Shown here: piece by piece, positions 32,018 through 41,753 of the stretch
How positions within the stretch are numbered: the stretch's first letter is position 1
Layout: the number at the start of each line of letters is the position of its first letter
Source: Photobacterium sp. JCM 19050
GTDB taxonomy: Bacteria; Pseudomonadota; Gammaproteobacteria; Enterobacterales; Vibrionaceae
Assembly: GCA_001310455.1 (NCBI GenBank)
Contig: BAXG01000006.1
Coordinates: 62,001-126,000, forward strand
Direction: 5' to 3'
DNA length: 64,000 nucleotides
Notes under the pieces: model-generated
Database searches by the model: none
Told to the model about the DNA's origin: nothing
The model's input: only the letters and a program-made list of their open reading frames with translations
Made by a program: the position numbers and the translations under genes

Positions 32018-33556
32018 CTATGCGTTGACTTCGCAAAGTTTGGTTGTCTGCTGCCGGGCTCTGTCCATTTCCAGAACAGCCAGAGGGCCGGTTATCAACG
32101 TTGCGGCAATGAGCATGGATACGGGAACGGCGGTAATCACGATAAACGACTGGAGAGCGTCCAGACCGCCATCCCCGGCCAGCAGCAATACACCGGCGAC
32201 AATGCCCATCACCAGAGCCCAGAACAACCGTTGTTTTCGACCCGGTTCGTTTTCCCCACTCACTGCCATGGCAATGGAATAGGCCATGGAATCGCCGGTG
32301 GTGGCGACGAAGGTTGTTGTCAGAACCAAAAATGCCGGAATGAGTACGCTGCTTAGCGGCAATTGTTCCAGACAGGCAAGCAAAACCGCAGGCAGGCCGG
32401 CATTTTCAAGTGGTGCAGAAATCACGCCGGGTGTTTGCAATTCAAGGAATATCCCGGTGCCACCAAGCACCGTGAACCAGAAGTTCGTTGCAATCGGCGC
32501 ACCGACAGCAACGGCAAAAATCAGCTCCCGGATACTGCGGCCTTGGGAAATCCTGGCAATAAAAATCCCCATCATTGGCGCAAAACCGATGAACCATCCC
32601 CAGAAAAACCAAGTCCACCACGAATTCCAGCTTGAATCGGAAGCGCTCAGGCTCATCTCGCCAAAGTTTGCCAGGTAGGTACCGAATGCTTCACCAAAAT
32701 GGGAGAAGATAAACGTCGTTGGCCCCAGCACCACAATGGCAACCACCAGTGCCAGCGCGCCAATGACATTCATCTGGCTGAGCCACTGCAATCCTTTATC
32801 CATGCCGGTAAAAGCGGAGAGGGAATAAATGAGTACCACAGTGGCGAGGATTGTCAGCTGGACAGTCATCGAATCATCGACGTAGCCCAGTAACTGCAAG
32901 CTGTAACTGAGTTGTGAGGCAAGGAAACCAATCGGCGATAGTGCCGGCGGCAACCGCGATGATAGAACAGGCGTCGATAACCGAACCGAACCAATGGTTT
33001 TCCAGCCGGTCACCTACCAGTGGGTAAAGCAGCGCTCGGGGGCGAAGCTTTACGCCGCCCTGGTGGTGCGCGTACATCAGCACGATGGTTGAAAGGGTCC
33101 CCAGCACTGCCCAGGCAAGAAAACCCCAGTGCAGGAAGCTTTGGCTCAGTGCCGGATCAACGGATTGTGCACCGCTCAATGAGCCGTCAAATGCCGGTGG
33201 TGTGGTTATAAAGTGCTGAATGGCTCTGCGGCTGACCAGAACACTCCACCGCCCGCCAGCAATGTACACATGATCATAGCCAGCCAGCGGAACGTGCCGA
33301 TATCCGGCGTGTTTTGGTTCCCGAGCTTGAGTTTTCCGTAGCGGGAAACGGCAAGGCACAGTGCCGTTGCCAGATTGAGCACCAGCAGCCATTGCCAGAA
33401 TGGGCCGAAGGTATTTGCTGATGCTGAAAAAAGGGACTGGATGAGCGCCTTGAACCTATCAAGATCCAGCAAGGCTGCCAGTATAAAAGAGGTAATAAAA
33501 CCGATGGTCAGGGTTGGAACAAGCTTGTCCCTTTTAAGGGGATAATCAGAGGTCAT
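32018..33556 (-). CDS. BCCT-family transporter (two frameshifts)
   Basis: The roughly 513-residue, 12-helix secondary transporter is of the betaine/choline/carnitine family. Recognisable are VFWSAAEP, FLHWGFLAWA, the signature helix WTWFFWGWFIGFAPMMGIF followed by ARISQGRSIRE, and TTTFVATTGDSMAYSIAM. The usual aromatic box WWxxWSPF reads WFIGFAPM, so the substrate may not be betaine or choline. Breaks lie near 33222 (AAEPIQHFITT, CCC to CC) and 32934 (GTIGPIGFLASQ). It stands alone on its strand. Osmolyte or amine uptake is inferred from the family. Confidence 0.8.
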
Positions 33557-34018
33557 AAATATCTCACTGGATGCGTGAGGGGCGGCACTCTATCAGGGTG
33601 GATGATGAATGACCAGTTTAATTTGTTACTGCTGTAAAGATTATTGTCTGATTATCGCGGGGATGACTTATCTATCTGTTTGTAAAATAGAGATTATGTG
33701 GATGAAAATTTCAGTATGTATTCAAATAATTTTTAGTGTGGGTGGACGGGAAGTAAACATGCGAGTGCAACGCGGATTGGGTATAAATCGCCTGAATACT
33801 GATTAGATATAAGCAACATGAATCTGTCATTTCGTAATATTGTGTGACAAAATGTAACGCAGAGTGGGTTGGGAAAACCAGTGTGTCATCAGGTGTTTAC
33901 TGACCAAAAAGCTTCCATCTACAGGACAGTAGAAAATAGACCGGAGCGTCTTGGGTAGCTGTCACACCCGAGTTCACGCCGGTGTGTTTTCGGGAAACTG
34001 TAGTTTTGGAGTTTTCAC
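33557..34018. other. Intergenic region upstream of hypB
   Basis: A 460-base AT-rich divergent region holds promoters for the BCCT gene (leftward) and the hyp operon (rightward). A small stem CACACC/GGTGTG (33963-33968 with 33981-33986), followed by TTTT, lies just ahead of hypB. I see no clear sigma-54 or FNR consensus. The open frame at 33609-33806 is not supported. Confidence 0.35.
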
Positions 34019-34751
34019 ATGTGTAAAGATTGCGGCTGTTCTTTGCCAGACCATGACGGCCACCATGATCACCAGGGCTGTTACAAAACCCTCAACTGAA
34101 TGACAAAAAGACCCTGAAGGTCATCCACAAAATTCTTGATAAAAACGATGTGGAAGCGGCCCATAACCGCGCACATTTTGAATCTCAAGGTATTACTGCC
34201 TACAACCTCATGAGCAGCCCGGGCAGCGGCAAGACCACCTTTTAGAGCACCTCATCGATCAAACATCCCTTCGCTATGCAGTGATCGAGGGTGATTTGGA
34301 AACCTCCCGTGATGCCGACCGCCTCAAGGCCAAAGGCATTGACGCCTACCAAATTCAGACCGGTTCCGCCTGTCACCTTGATGCGTTTATGGTTCACGGC
34401 GCGCTTCATCATGTTGAGCTTAAAGCGCTGGATATTTGCTTTGTAGAAAACGTAGGTAACTTGGTTTGCCCGGCAAGCTATGACGTTGGTACCCACAAAA
34501 ACATCGTGCTGGTTTCTGTACCGGAAGGGGATGACAAAATTGAAAAATACCCGGTGATGTTCCGTCGTGCTGATTTGGTGTTGATTACCAAATGTGACCT
34601 CTTACCTTATTTTGATTTCAGTATCGAAGCGGCGCGAGAGCAAGTTAAAAAGCTCAACCCGAGTGCCCAGGTGATGGAAATTTCAGTCAAGCAGCCAGAA
34701 ACACTTAAGCCGGTTGTGGACTGGCTGGAAGCGAACCGGATTCAGGGGTAA
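34019..34751 (+). CDS. hypB: Hydrogenase nickel-insertion GTPase HypB (two frameshifts)
   Basis: HypB delivers nickel to the hydrogenase large subunit together with HypA. The N-terminus MCKDCGCSLP contains the high-affinity CxxCGC nickel site, followed by a short histidine-rich stretch (GHHDHQG). The GTPase P-loop SSPGSGKTT, GDLETSRDADRL, the second metal-site region TGSACHLDA and the ITKCDLLPYF base-recognition motif are present. Breaks lie near 34090 (CCCC to CCC) and 34240 (TTLLEHL). GGAG sits eight bases before the ATG. It is the first gene of hypBCDEA. Confidence 0.9.
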
Positions 34752-34756
34752 CGCTG

Positions 34757-34996
34757 ATGTGTCTTTCCGTACCTTCCCGTATTATTGAAATCCATGACGA
34801 AGACCTGAGCGTCACCGTGGAAGCTTGGTGTTAAAAGGCGTGTCAGTCGTCACCTCTATATGGATGAACTTGAGGTTGGCGATTACGTTCTGATCCATAT
34901 CGGCTTTGTGATGAACAAAATTGACAAAGCCGATGCGGAACAAAGCTCGAACTGTATCGGGAAATTGCTGAAAAGCTGGAAGAAGGACTGGCGTAA
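34757..34996 (+). CDS. hypC: Hydrogenase assembly chaperone HypC (two frameshifts)
   Basis: This is a roughly 80-residue HypC/HybG chaperone that holds the Fe(CN)2CO unit with HypD and passes it to the apo-large subunit. It begins MCLSVPSRI; the essential second-position cysteine is present. KRRVSRHLYMDELEVGDYVLIHIGFVMNKI, split here over the break-free middle, is typical. Frames break near 34823 (probably GGCC to GC) and 34944 (AAAA to AAA); the repaired end reads ELYREIAEKLEEGLA. The stop overlaps the hypD start (TAATG). Confidence 0.88.
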
Positions 34997-36118
34997 TGCT
35001 CGATCTGAAACAGCTTTATGAAGGATTTCGAAACCCGGAGACCATCCGGCAACTCGCAGATGAAATCCGGCTGAAGCGGCGAAGCTCGAAGAGCCACTTA
35101 ACATAATGGAAGTGTGTGGCGGGCATACCCACACCATCATGAAGTTTGGCCTCAAACAGTTGCTGCCAGCGAACATTGACTTCATTCATGGCCCGGGTTG
35201 TCCGGTTTGCATCATGCCCAAAGAGCGCATTGACCACGCTGCCGCACTGGCGAGCCAGCCGGATGTTATTCTGGTTACGCTCGGGGATATGATTCGGGTA
35301 CCCGGCTCTAAAGGCAGCCTGGCTCAATTTCGTGCCAAAGGGTGTGATATTCGCCCGCTCTACGATCCGCTTGATGCCCTTCAAATTGCCACAGACAACC
35401 CGGATAAAACCGTGGTCTTTTTTGCTATCGGATTTGAAACGTCAACCCCGATGACAGCAGTGTTGCTGCAACAAGCCGAAAGCAAAGGCATCAATAATCT
35501 ACTCTTCCATATTAATCACGTACTGGTGCCGCCTGCGGTTGATGCAGTAATGGCCGATCCGGCTGTTCGGGTTAATGCGTTTATTGGCCCATCCCATGTC
35601 AGTGTGATTCAGGGCGCCCGGGTTTACCGGCCCTTGGCTGAAAAATACCGTACGCCCGTGGTGGTTGCCGGATTTGAGCCGGTTGATGTGATGGAATCTG
35701 TCCTGCGTTTGGTCCGACAGAAACTGAAAGGTGAACATCTGGTAGACATCCAGTACAGCCGGGCTGTGACGGAAGAGGCAATGTCGGTGCTCAACGCATC
35801 GTGGATACCTGCTTTGAAATCCGGCCTGAATTTCGTTGGCGGGGTCTTGGCCCGATTACCCATTCAGCGCTGAAACTGAAAGATAAATACCGGCACCGCG
35901 ATGCGGAAATCCGTTTCGCGCATTGCCTGCCGACAGAAGAAATCAACGATCACAAAGCCTGCCAGTGCGGAGATATTCTGCGCGGTCTGGCAAAACCGGC
36001 CGATTGCCGGGTATTCGGAAGGGGATGCACCCCTCAACGCCCGTTGGGTAGCTGTATGGTCAGCTCCGAAGGGGCATGCAACGCATACTATCGTTACCAA
36101 GGAGTCTCAGATGAGTGA
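34996..36118 (+). CDS. hypD: Hydrogenase maturation protein HypD (two frameshifts)
   Basis: HypD is the [4Fe-4S] scaffold on which CN and CO ligands are attached to iron. Motifs visible are MEVCGGHTHTI, HGPGCPVCIMP, GFETSTPMTA, HVSVIQGARVYRPL, GFEPVDVMESV and, near the end, CQCGDILRG and GSCMVSSEGACNAYYRY. Breaks lie near 35070 (CGGGCT to CGGCT) and 35800 (before VDTCFEIRPEFRWRG). Restored length is about 374 residues, as usual. The start overlaps hypC, and the end overlaps the hypE start by eight bases. Confidence 0.92.
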
Positions 36119-37118
36119 GAAAAAAAGCATTCAGTTAAGCCACGGTGGCGGTGGTCAGGAAATGGGGCAACTGATTAAAAGTGTATTCTTCAATGCGTTT
36201 GACAACGATGTCCTTCGCCGTGAAGAAGATGCGGCAGTGTTGTCTTTGCCCGGCGACACCGCTTTTACCACCGACTCATTTACCGTTTCACCCCTGATTT
36301 TCAACGGCGGTGATATAGGCAAGTTGGCTATCGCCGGCACGGCTAACGACCTTGCGATGATGGGTGCAAAACCGGAATACCTCAGCTGCAGTTTTATTAT
36401 TGAGGAAGGTTTTTCGCTGGAAACCCTGAAGACCATCGCAGCCAGCATGGCGGAAGAGTTGTCTGTGTCCGGTGCGCACATTGTTTGCGGTGACACCAAA
36501 GTGGTACCGAAAGGCTGTGCTGATGGCTTGTTTATCAACACGACGGGACTGGGCACCGTCCATGCCAGTGGCATTTCAGCGCGCAATCTGCAAACCGGCG
36601 ATGCCATTATTGTATCGCGAGATATCGGCCGCCACGGTGCAACGGTGTTGATGAACCGTGAAGGACTGGAGCTTGAATCAGATCTGTCCAGTGACTGCGC
36701 AACCCTCTGGCCTGCGGTAGAAGCATTGATTGGCGCAGGTATTGAAATTCGCGCTATGCGTGATGCGACAAGAGGCGGCTTATCAGCGGTACTGAATGAG
36801 TGGGCTTCATCTTCAGATGTTGGTATCTCTCTGAACGAAGCGGATATCCCGGTTTGTGATGAAGTTCGCGGCTTGTGCGAGCTGTATGGGATGGAAGCTT
36901 TTGACCTTGCCAATGAAGGGACCTTTGTTCTTGCGGTTCCGGCAGAGCAGGCAGATGTTGCCCTTTCTGTCCTTCAGTGGTTCCCGTTCTGCCCACAGGC
37001 AGCGGTAATCGGCTCTGTGAAGGATGAACGGAAAGGAAAGGTCGTGTTGAACAGTGCCTGGGGCAGCAGCCGTTTCCTTGAACTTCCGCAGGGTGAATTG
37101 TTGCCGAGGATTTGCTGA
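36111..37118 (+). CDS. hypE: Hydrogenase maturation protein HypE
   Basis: HypE dehydrates the thiocarboxamide on its C-terminal cysteine to thiocyanate, the source of the CN ligands. The 335-residue protein has the PurM-like ATP-binding fold ([25 protein letters not shown]-like N-terminal region, [24 protein letters not shown]) and ends exactly in PRIC, the carbamoyl-acceptor tail. ATG 36111 is preceded by AAGGAG. Its stop overlaps the start of hypA. No frameshift, unlike its neighbours. Confidence 0.93.
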   Translation: MSEKKSIQLSHGGGGQEMGQLIKSVFFNAFDNDVLRREEDAAVLSLPGDTAFTTDSFTVSPLIFNGGDIGKLAIAGTANDLAMMGAKPEYLSCSFIIEEGFSLETLKTIAASMAEELSVSGAHIVCGDTKVVPKGCADGLFINTTGLGTVHASGISARNLQTGDAIIVSRDIGRHGATVLMNREGLELESDLSSDCATLWPAVEALIGAGIEIRAMRDATRGGLSAVLNEWASSSDVGISLNEADIPVCDEVRGLCELYGMEAFDLANEGTFVLAVPAEQADVALSVLQWFPFCPQAAVIGSVKDERKGKVVLNSAWGSSRFLELPQGELLPRIC

Positions 37119-37465
37119 TGCATGAGTATTCCATCGTCAGTTCACTGATTGATGAATGCGAGTCTCACGCTACAGCAAACGGAGCGACCCGGATTACACG
37201 GGTCGCTATTAAAGTCGGAGTGCTTAGTGGGGTAGAGCCGGATCTGCTTAAAACGGCTTTTGATACCTTCAAGCAGGAAGGGATCTGCCGTGATGCAACG
37301 CTGGAAATGACCATTCAACCTTTGGTTATTAGCTGTTTGGAATGTGGAATGGAATCTGAGCCGGATGGCCGAAACGTTGTTTGCCCGCAGTGTAAGGCTT
37401 TCACACCAGTGCTGGATGGTGAAGATTTAATGCTGATGCAGCTTGAGCTGGAGCAACCTGAATAA
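37118..37465 (+). CDS. hypA: Hydrogenase nickel metallochaperone HypA
   Basis: The 115-residue protein starts MHEYSIV, with the nickel-binding MHE motif at the very N-terminus, so ATG 37118 is preferred over a longer start at 37112. The structural zinc site is SCLECG and VVCPQCK (two CxxC). It works with HypB to insert nickel. It is the last gene of the operon, an order (BCDEA) different from E. coli hypABCDE, and is followed by a terminator. Confidence 0.93.
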   Translation: MHEYSIVSSLIDECESHATANGATRITRVAIKVGVLSGVEPDLLKTAFDTFKQEGICRDATLEMTIQPLVISCLECGMESEPDGRNVVCPQCKAFTPVLDGEDLMLMQLELEQPE

Positions 37466-37480
37466 CAACACCACATTAAA

Positions 37481-37513
37481 AAACCTCAGCACGTCGCGGT
37501 GTTGAGGTTTTTA
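37481..37513. terminator. Intrinsic terminator after hypA
   Basis: AAACCTCAGCAC (37481-37492) pairs with GTGTTGAGGTTT (37499-37510; one G-U), loop GTCGCG, then T-rich sequence. The A-run at the left allows it to act in the opposite direction for the small convergent gene at 37556. Confidence 0.88.
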
Positions 37514-37555
37514 GTGTTTTAGCCGGTTTCTGAAAAGACGGCCTTTGAAGGTGTA

Positions 37556-37756
37556 TTACCAATCCTCCGTGACGACGTTGTGATTCTCGTCATAAATAAT
37601 CTGGGCATCCTGCTGTCGGGCTAACTTTGCTGCAAAAGAAGGAGTAACTGCACGGTACTGGCCACGAACGACTTTGAAACTGCCTTCCCAAACCAGATCC
37701 CGGTATGTGCCGTCATGGGTAAACTCTACGATAATCTTTTTCACTTTCTGCCTCAT
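37556..37756 (-). CDS. Small hypothetical protein
   Basis: The 66-residue basic protein has alternating hydrophobic positions (KKIIVEFTHDGTYRDLVWEG) that suggest a small beta-rich fold, and ends VTEDW. I do not recognise a family. Support comes from its placement against the shared terminator and from sensible codon composition; the ribosome-binding site is weak. Confidence 0.5.
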   Translation of the reverse strand: MRQKVKKIIVEFTHDGTYRDLVWEGSFKVVRGQYRAVTPSFAAKLARQQDAQIIYDENHNVVTEDW

Positions 37757-38121
37757 TATTATTTTTCGTGTGGCACAAAAATATCACCGTTTTGGGTCGG
37801 TGCGTATCCATGAAAATGGAATATATGTTTTTCTTAATTCATTCATGGGTCGGCTTGTTGTTAACTTTTTGCATGCTCAGGTCGGACAAGTTGATGAGAG
37901 CTGAGTCAAGTCCACACAAAAAACAAGTCATTTGTTGTCTGGATTATTTACATTTCCCATTTTTAGATATTACTCTCCTTGTTGAGACTGTTTGACGTAT
38001 CCGATGATGGAAATCTAATCGCTCAAGTTACAACCCTCAAGGAGTAAGCGGTCAGGAGAGGTGATATCGACAACGAATATTGCCCCGATAATGACAACTC
38101 TCTGAAAGAGAGCAATTTATT
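37757..38121. other. Intergenic region upstream of EAL gene
   Basis: About 365 bases without a supported gene, divergent between the small protein (left) and the EAL protein (right). It should hold both promoters. A stem CTCTCT/AGAGAG lies at its right edge (38098-38112). Confidence 0.35.
38098..38112 (+). promoter_or_regulatory. Hairpin covering the ribosome-binding site of the EAL gene
   Basis: CTCTCT (38098-38103) pairs with AGAGAG (38107-38112) around a GAA loop. The 3' arm is the only purine-rich Shine-Dalgarno-like sequence before the ATG at 38122, nine bases away. The stem could therefore limit translation; this is inference from position. Confidence 0.35.
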
Positions 38122-39162
38122 ATGCTTGCTGATCTTGGTCGAATTTTATCCCGGCGACATCTGATATCGCCGTATCTGCTGTTGATCCTTGGCTTGACGG
38201 CCATTACCTGTACACATGCACCCTTTATGCAGGTGTTTGGCGTGGTATGTGCCGCTGTCGCCGGTATCTCGATTTTCATTCACCTCAAATTTCACATTCT
38301 CAGGCGTTTGGCAGAGCGCCGTAACGAAGAGCTTTCCCGATATATTGAAAATGCGCTTGAAAGCGGTAACTATCGGTATGACTTCCAGCCTTTTGTTTGC
38401 CTTAACACCCACAAAATTACCGGCGCTGAAATGCTCCTGCGGATGAATGACGCAGAAGGGAAACCCATTTCGCCGTTGAAGGTTGTGGAAGTGTCCAAAA
38501 ATAGCGGAAAGTGTATCGACCTTTTGGAGTCGGCACTCGAAAAAGCCCGCGATCTGAAAGACAAGTCACTGCCAACAAACGTCAGTATCAATATCGAACC
38601 TTGCCTTTTCCGGGACTGGGAGAACACGGCTTATGTTTTGTCTCTGATTGGACGATTCCAAAGCATGAATGACTTCGTGATGTTCGAGCTGACAGAAACT
38701 CCGGAGAATTTTGATATCAACCATCTCGACAGTGGGGTGCGCAGAATTCGGGAACTGGGATTCAAAGTCTGGATTGATGATCTTGGAACCGGCCAGAACA
38801 GCTTGCGCCTGTGGTCATTGATTGAAGTGGATGGGGTAAAGTTGGATCGTTCCTTTCGGAAATCTCTTTACGGAGAACATGGTCAGGATTGGTTACGTCA
38901 CATAGGTGAATTTTGTCGTTGCCTGGAAATGTCTTGTGTTGTTGAAGGCATTGAAACAAAAGAAGAAGCCGACATTATCACGGAATTGGGTTTCGCTGTC
39001 GTTCAGGGGTTTTATTTCTATCGCCCAATGCGGGAAGAGGCGTTCTTTAATTTGGTTGAAACCGGGCAGGCGAGGGATTGTGCGAGCTGTACTGAACGTT
39101 GTAGTCATGCCGGCAGGAATCAAAACCTGCCGGGGAATGATATTGCTCTTACCTGGATTTAA
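38122..39162 (+). CDS. Membrane-anchored EAL domain protein
   Basis: The 346-residue protein has two N-terminal membrane helices (about 15-55) and one EAL domain (about 75-325). Catalytic positions are largely kept: E103 (AEMLLR, a variant of EAL), N157 (VSINIE), the FELTETPE stretch (189-196), D219/D220 (IDDLGTG), K240 (GVKLDRS) and the VVEGIET glutamate. It is probably a c-di-GMP phosphodiesterase. The last 30 residues hold a CASCTERCSH cysteine cluster. It separates the two hydrogenase gene blocks; a functional link to them is not shown. Confidence 0.8.
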   Translation: MLADLGRILSRRHLISPYLLLILGLTAITCTHAPFMQVFGVVCAAVAGISIFIHLKFHILRRLAERRNEELSRYIENALESGNYRYDFQPFVCLNTHKITGAEMLLRMNDAEGKPISPLKVVEVSKNSGKCIDLLESALEKARDLKDKSLPTNVSINIEPCLFRDWENTAYVLSLIGRFQSMNDFVMFELTETPENFDINHLDSGVRRIRELGFKVWIDDLGTGQNSLRLWSLIEVDGVKLDRSFRKSLYGEHGQDWLRHIGEFCRCLEMSCVVEGIETKEEADIITELGFAVVQGFYFYRPMREEAFFNLVETGQARDCASCTERCSHAGRNQNLPGNDIALTWI

Positions 39163-39422
39163 TCAACCAGTAAGGGGTGGTCTTCGGGAAGTTGTTTACT
39201 GATCCACACCACAAGACGGTGCTTGATGTTTGGGCCGTCTTCTTTATCGGCCGGAAGCGGTACTAACATCTTTTGCTCAACCAGTAACCGGTAAATAATC
39301 TCTGCTTTTTGTGAGTCGGAAAGTGGGACATCGGGAAGTGAATAGCCGCGTTTGATAGCAAACGCCATTCCGATTTTCAGCGCTGCTTTAAATAGCTTCG
39401 TCTCGTTTTTCTGCTTTTTCAT
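39159..39422 (-). CDS. Small conserved protein, DUF5062-like
   Basis: The 87-residue protein reads MKKQKNETKLFKAALKIG, LSDSQKAEIIYRLLVEQKML and HRLVVWISKQLPEDHPLL. This looks like a small family (DUF5062) of unknown function found in Vibrio and relatives; the family call is from memory and tentative. AAGGA precedes the ATG. Its end overlaps the EAL gene stop by four bases on the opposite strand. Confidence 0.55.
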   Translation of the reverse strand: MKKQKNETKLFKAALKIGMAFAIKRGYSLPDVPLSDSQKAEIIYRLLVEQKMLVPLPADKEDGPNIKHRLVVWISKQLPEDHPLLVD

Positions 39423-39563
39423 ACAGCCTATTCCTTTGATTGAATGCGAAAATTGGCAGATGTCAGCCTAAAGTAAAGCTGTCTTCAGGCTCGATTGCTA
39501 TCGCAATTTAAATACTGTGACAGCTTTTGTAACGGCATCGACATTTCGGATTAATGAAGCACA

Positions 39564-40147
39564 TTAAAGCTGGACATGCCGGTCACAAAGCGCATTCAGT
39601 AAAGCCGAATCATGGGAGATAACCAGTACGCCGATTTTCCGTTCCCTGCAATGGGGAATAAGCGTTTCCCACAACTGCTTTTGAGTCAGCAAATCCAGAT
39701 GAGCACTGATTTCATCGCAAAGAAGGTACCGGGTTGAGGGCAACAAGGCACGAATCAGGTTCAGTCGTTGCAGTTGCCCGCCCGAAAGCTGTCCGGGTTT
39801 GCGGTCAAGCCAACCTTCACTGATCCATATTTAGCCAGCAGAGGTTTGTAAGCGTTGTTGCGCCAGCTTTCTTCAAGGGACCGGCGTAGCGTCAGGTAAG
39901 GGTTAAATGCATATTCCGGCTGTTGAATAACCCACTGTACAGGGTTTGCGGTTCCGCGTTTTTGCTGTGGTGCAGTTAACCAGCCGCTGTCCAACGTTTG
40001 GATTCCGGCGAGCACCCGGGCCAGAGAGGACTTGCCGCAACCGCTGGGGCCGGTCAGGCCGACCACTTCACCCGGATTGATGGTGATGTCGGGCAGCATC
40101 AGGGATTGTCGTTGGTAACGAATTCGCCCGTTATGCAGCCTCAACAT
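39564..40147 (-). CDS. nikE: ABC importer ATPase, NikE/DppF-like (frameshifted)
   Basis: This is the second ATPase of the nickel-type importer. Walker [10 protein letters not shown] is visible in the first frame. After a one-base loss near 39823 the other frame gives the signature LSGGQLQRL, then Walker B as [13 protein letters not shown] and the switch region [10 protein letters not shown]. Restored length is about 195 residues, short for the family (usually 250-270), because it ends soon after the switch histidine. It is the last gene of the minus-strand hydrogenase-nickel block. Gene symbol is by context. Confidence 0.7.
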
Positions 40148-40852
40148 GTTTGTCCTCCGCGATACGGTTTAGCTCCCAGTTTTCAGGCAGGGCTTGCCAC
40201 AACGAAGAGGTGTAGGGGTGGCAATTTCCTTCGGTAATCTTTGCTGGGGTGGTCTTTTCTACCAATCGTCCTTCTTTGATAACCAGTATATGGTCAGCCC
40301 ATTTCACCAACTGCCTGAGGTTGTGGGTTATCAGTAAAATCCCCAGGTTTTCGGTGTCTGCTTTTTGCCGGAGTTGTTGGTACATTTGCGTTGCTGCTAT
40401 GTCATCTATACCGGCACAGGGTTCGTCTGCCAGTACAAAGTCCGGCTCTGCACCAGTGCATGAGCGAGCAGTGCACGTTTCCCCATTCCGCCAGACAGCT
40501 GGTGGCGGTAACATCCGGCAATTTCCCGGTCGATCCCAAGGGAGGTCAGTTTTTCGGATGTCGCCTTTGAACCGCCTCGCCAACGAAACAGGTGCTGCCA
40601 GACAGTTTTAAGCGGGTCCAAAATCCCGGCTGACTGCGCGGCCAGTGCAAACTGTGATTGTCCGATGATTTCACCTTCAACCCGGAAACCCGTCGGGGCG
40701 TGTCCGAGCAATGCATGGGCTAGAATACTCTTTCCACTGCCACTTTCGCCGACCACACCGGTAATTTCGCCACGCTTCAGCGAAAAGGTGACCGGATAGA
40801 GAAGCGGATTGTCCCGGCAAGAAAAAACGGAAAGCTCGTTAATGTGTAGCAT
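40131..40852 (-). CDS. nikD: ABC importer ATPase, NikD/DppD-like (frameshifted)
   Basis: The roughly 240-residue ATPase has Walker [10 protein letters not shown], signature [10 protein letters not shown] and, after a one-base loss near 40450, Walker [14 protein letters not shown] and [13 protein letters not shown]. The preferred start is MLHINELSV (40852), overlapping the nikC end by 14 bases. The 3' end overlaps nikE by 17 bases. It belongs to the oligopeptide/nickel transporter class. Nickel is inferred because the block also carries hydrogenase genes. Confidence 0.75.
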
Positions 40853-41753
40853 CGAAACCTTCAAGATGTTTTCTGGTGTGATGGCTTGAATGGGTACTGC
40901 TGTGAGTGTTGTCACCTTGTACTTGTTGGCTTACATGACGGGCGAAATCGGATAACAATAGTAATGACAGCAACAGCAATGCGCCCGGAAAAACGGCAAG
41001 CCACCAGGTTCCCGTCAGCAGGTAGCTGCTTGCCTGTGAAAGCAGGACGCCCATTGACGGTGTAGATGGATCCATGCCGAAACCAAGGAAGGTCAAACCG
41101 GCCATATGGGTCAGCGCATGAGGAAACAGCAGCACTGCGCCGGTGAGCCATTGTGGGATGACATGAGGCAGCATGTGCCTGCGAACCACCACCAGAGTGG
41201 GCTGGCCGAATTGGCGGGCGAGTTGATAATAGGGAGCGTTTAGCACTGACTGCATTTCAAAACGCAGCAGCCTGGTCAGCCGCGGCCAGTGGCTGAGTGC
41301 TACCGCGCCAATAAGCCCCGGTTCTGAACCGCCAAAAGCCAGTGAAAGCAAAATCAGCAGTAGCAGATGCGGGAGGGACATAAACACATCTACGATGAGA
41401 TCTACGGCTGCCCGGGTAATGCGATTAACCATCGCGAGCATAGAAAGGCACATGGCGATGAGACAGCTTGACCCCACCGCTATTACCCCGATTCCCATGC
41501 TGGTATTCAGTGCTTTCAGGCTCCTAGTCAGCATATCCCGGCCTAACCAGTCTGTGCCAAACGGGTGGGCAAAGGAAGGTGGCAGGTTTTTAGCCAAAAG
41601 GTTGATATCCAGACCCTGACGCGGCCAGAGCACTCCCGCCAAAGCAATGATGGCGAGCACCAATAAAGGCAGGTAAAACTTAACGTTGTCTGTTGCCATA
41701 AAACCGGTCTGAATTGCAGGCTGAGTGGCCGATTGAGTAACAGAACGGTTCAT
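40839..41753 (-). CDS. nikC: ABC importer permease, NikC/DppC-like
   Basis: The 304-residue permease has an N-terminal helix (LPLLVLAIIALAGVLWP) and the typical periplasmic HPFGTDWLGRDMLTR motif of the DppC/NikC class. The permease domain includes the coupling-loop stretch YYQLARQFGQPTLVVVRRHMLPHV. The C-terminal tail is rich in His, Ser and Thr (DNTHSSTHSSHHTRKH, ending DATH), unusual and possibly metal-related. It overlaps nikB by four bases. Confidence 0.82.
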   Translation of the reverse strand: MNRSVTQSATQPAIQTGFMATDNVKFYLPLLVLAIIALAGVLWPRQGLDINLLAKNLPPSFAHPFGTDWLGRDMLTRSLKALNTSMGIGVIAVGSSCLIAMCLSMLAMVNRITRAAVDLIVDVFMSLPHLLLLILLSLAFGGSEPGLIGAVALSHWPRLTRLLRFEMQSVLNAPYYQLARQFGQPTLVVVRRHMLPHVIPQWLTGAVLLFPHALTHMAGLTFLGFGMDPSTPSMGVLLSQASSYLLTGTWWLAVFPGALLLLSLLLLSDFARHVSQQVQGDNTHSSTHSSHHTRKHLEGFDATH

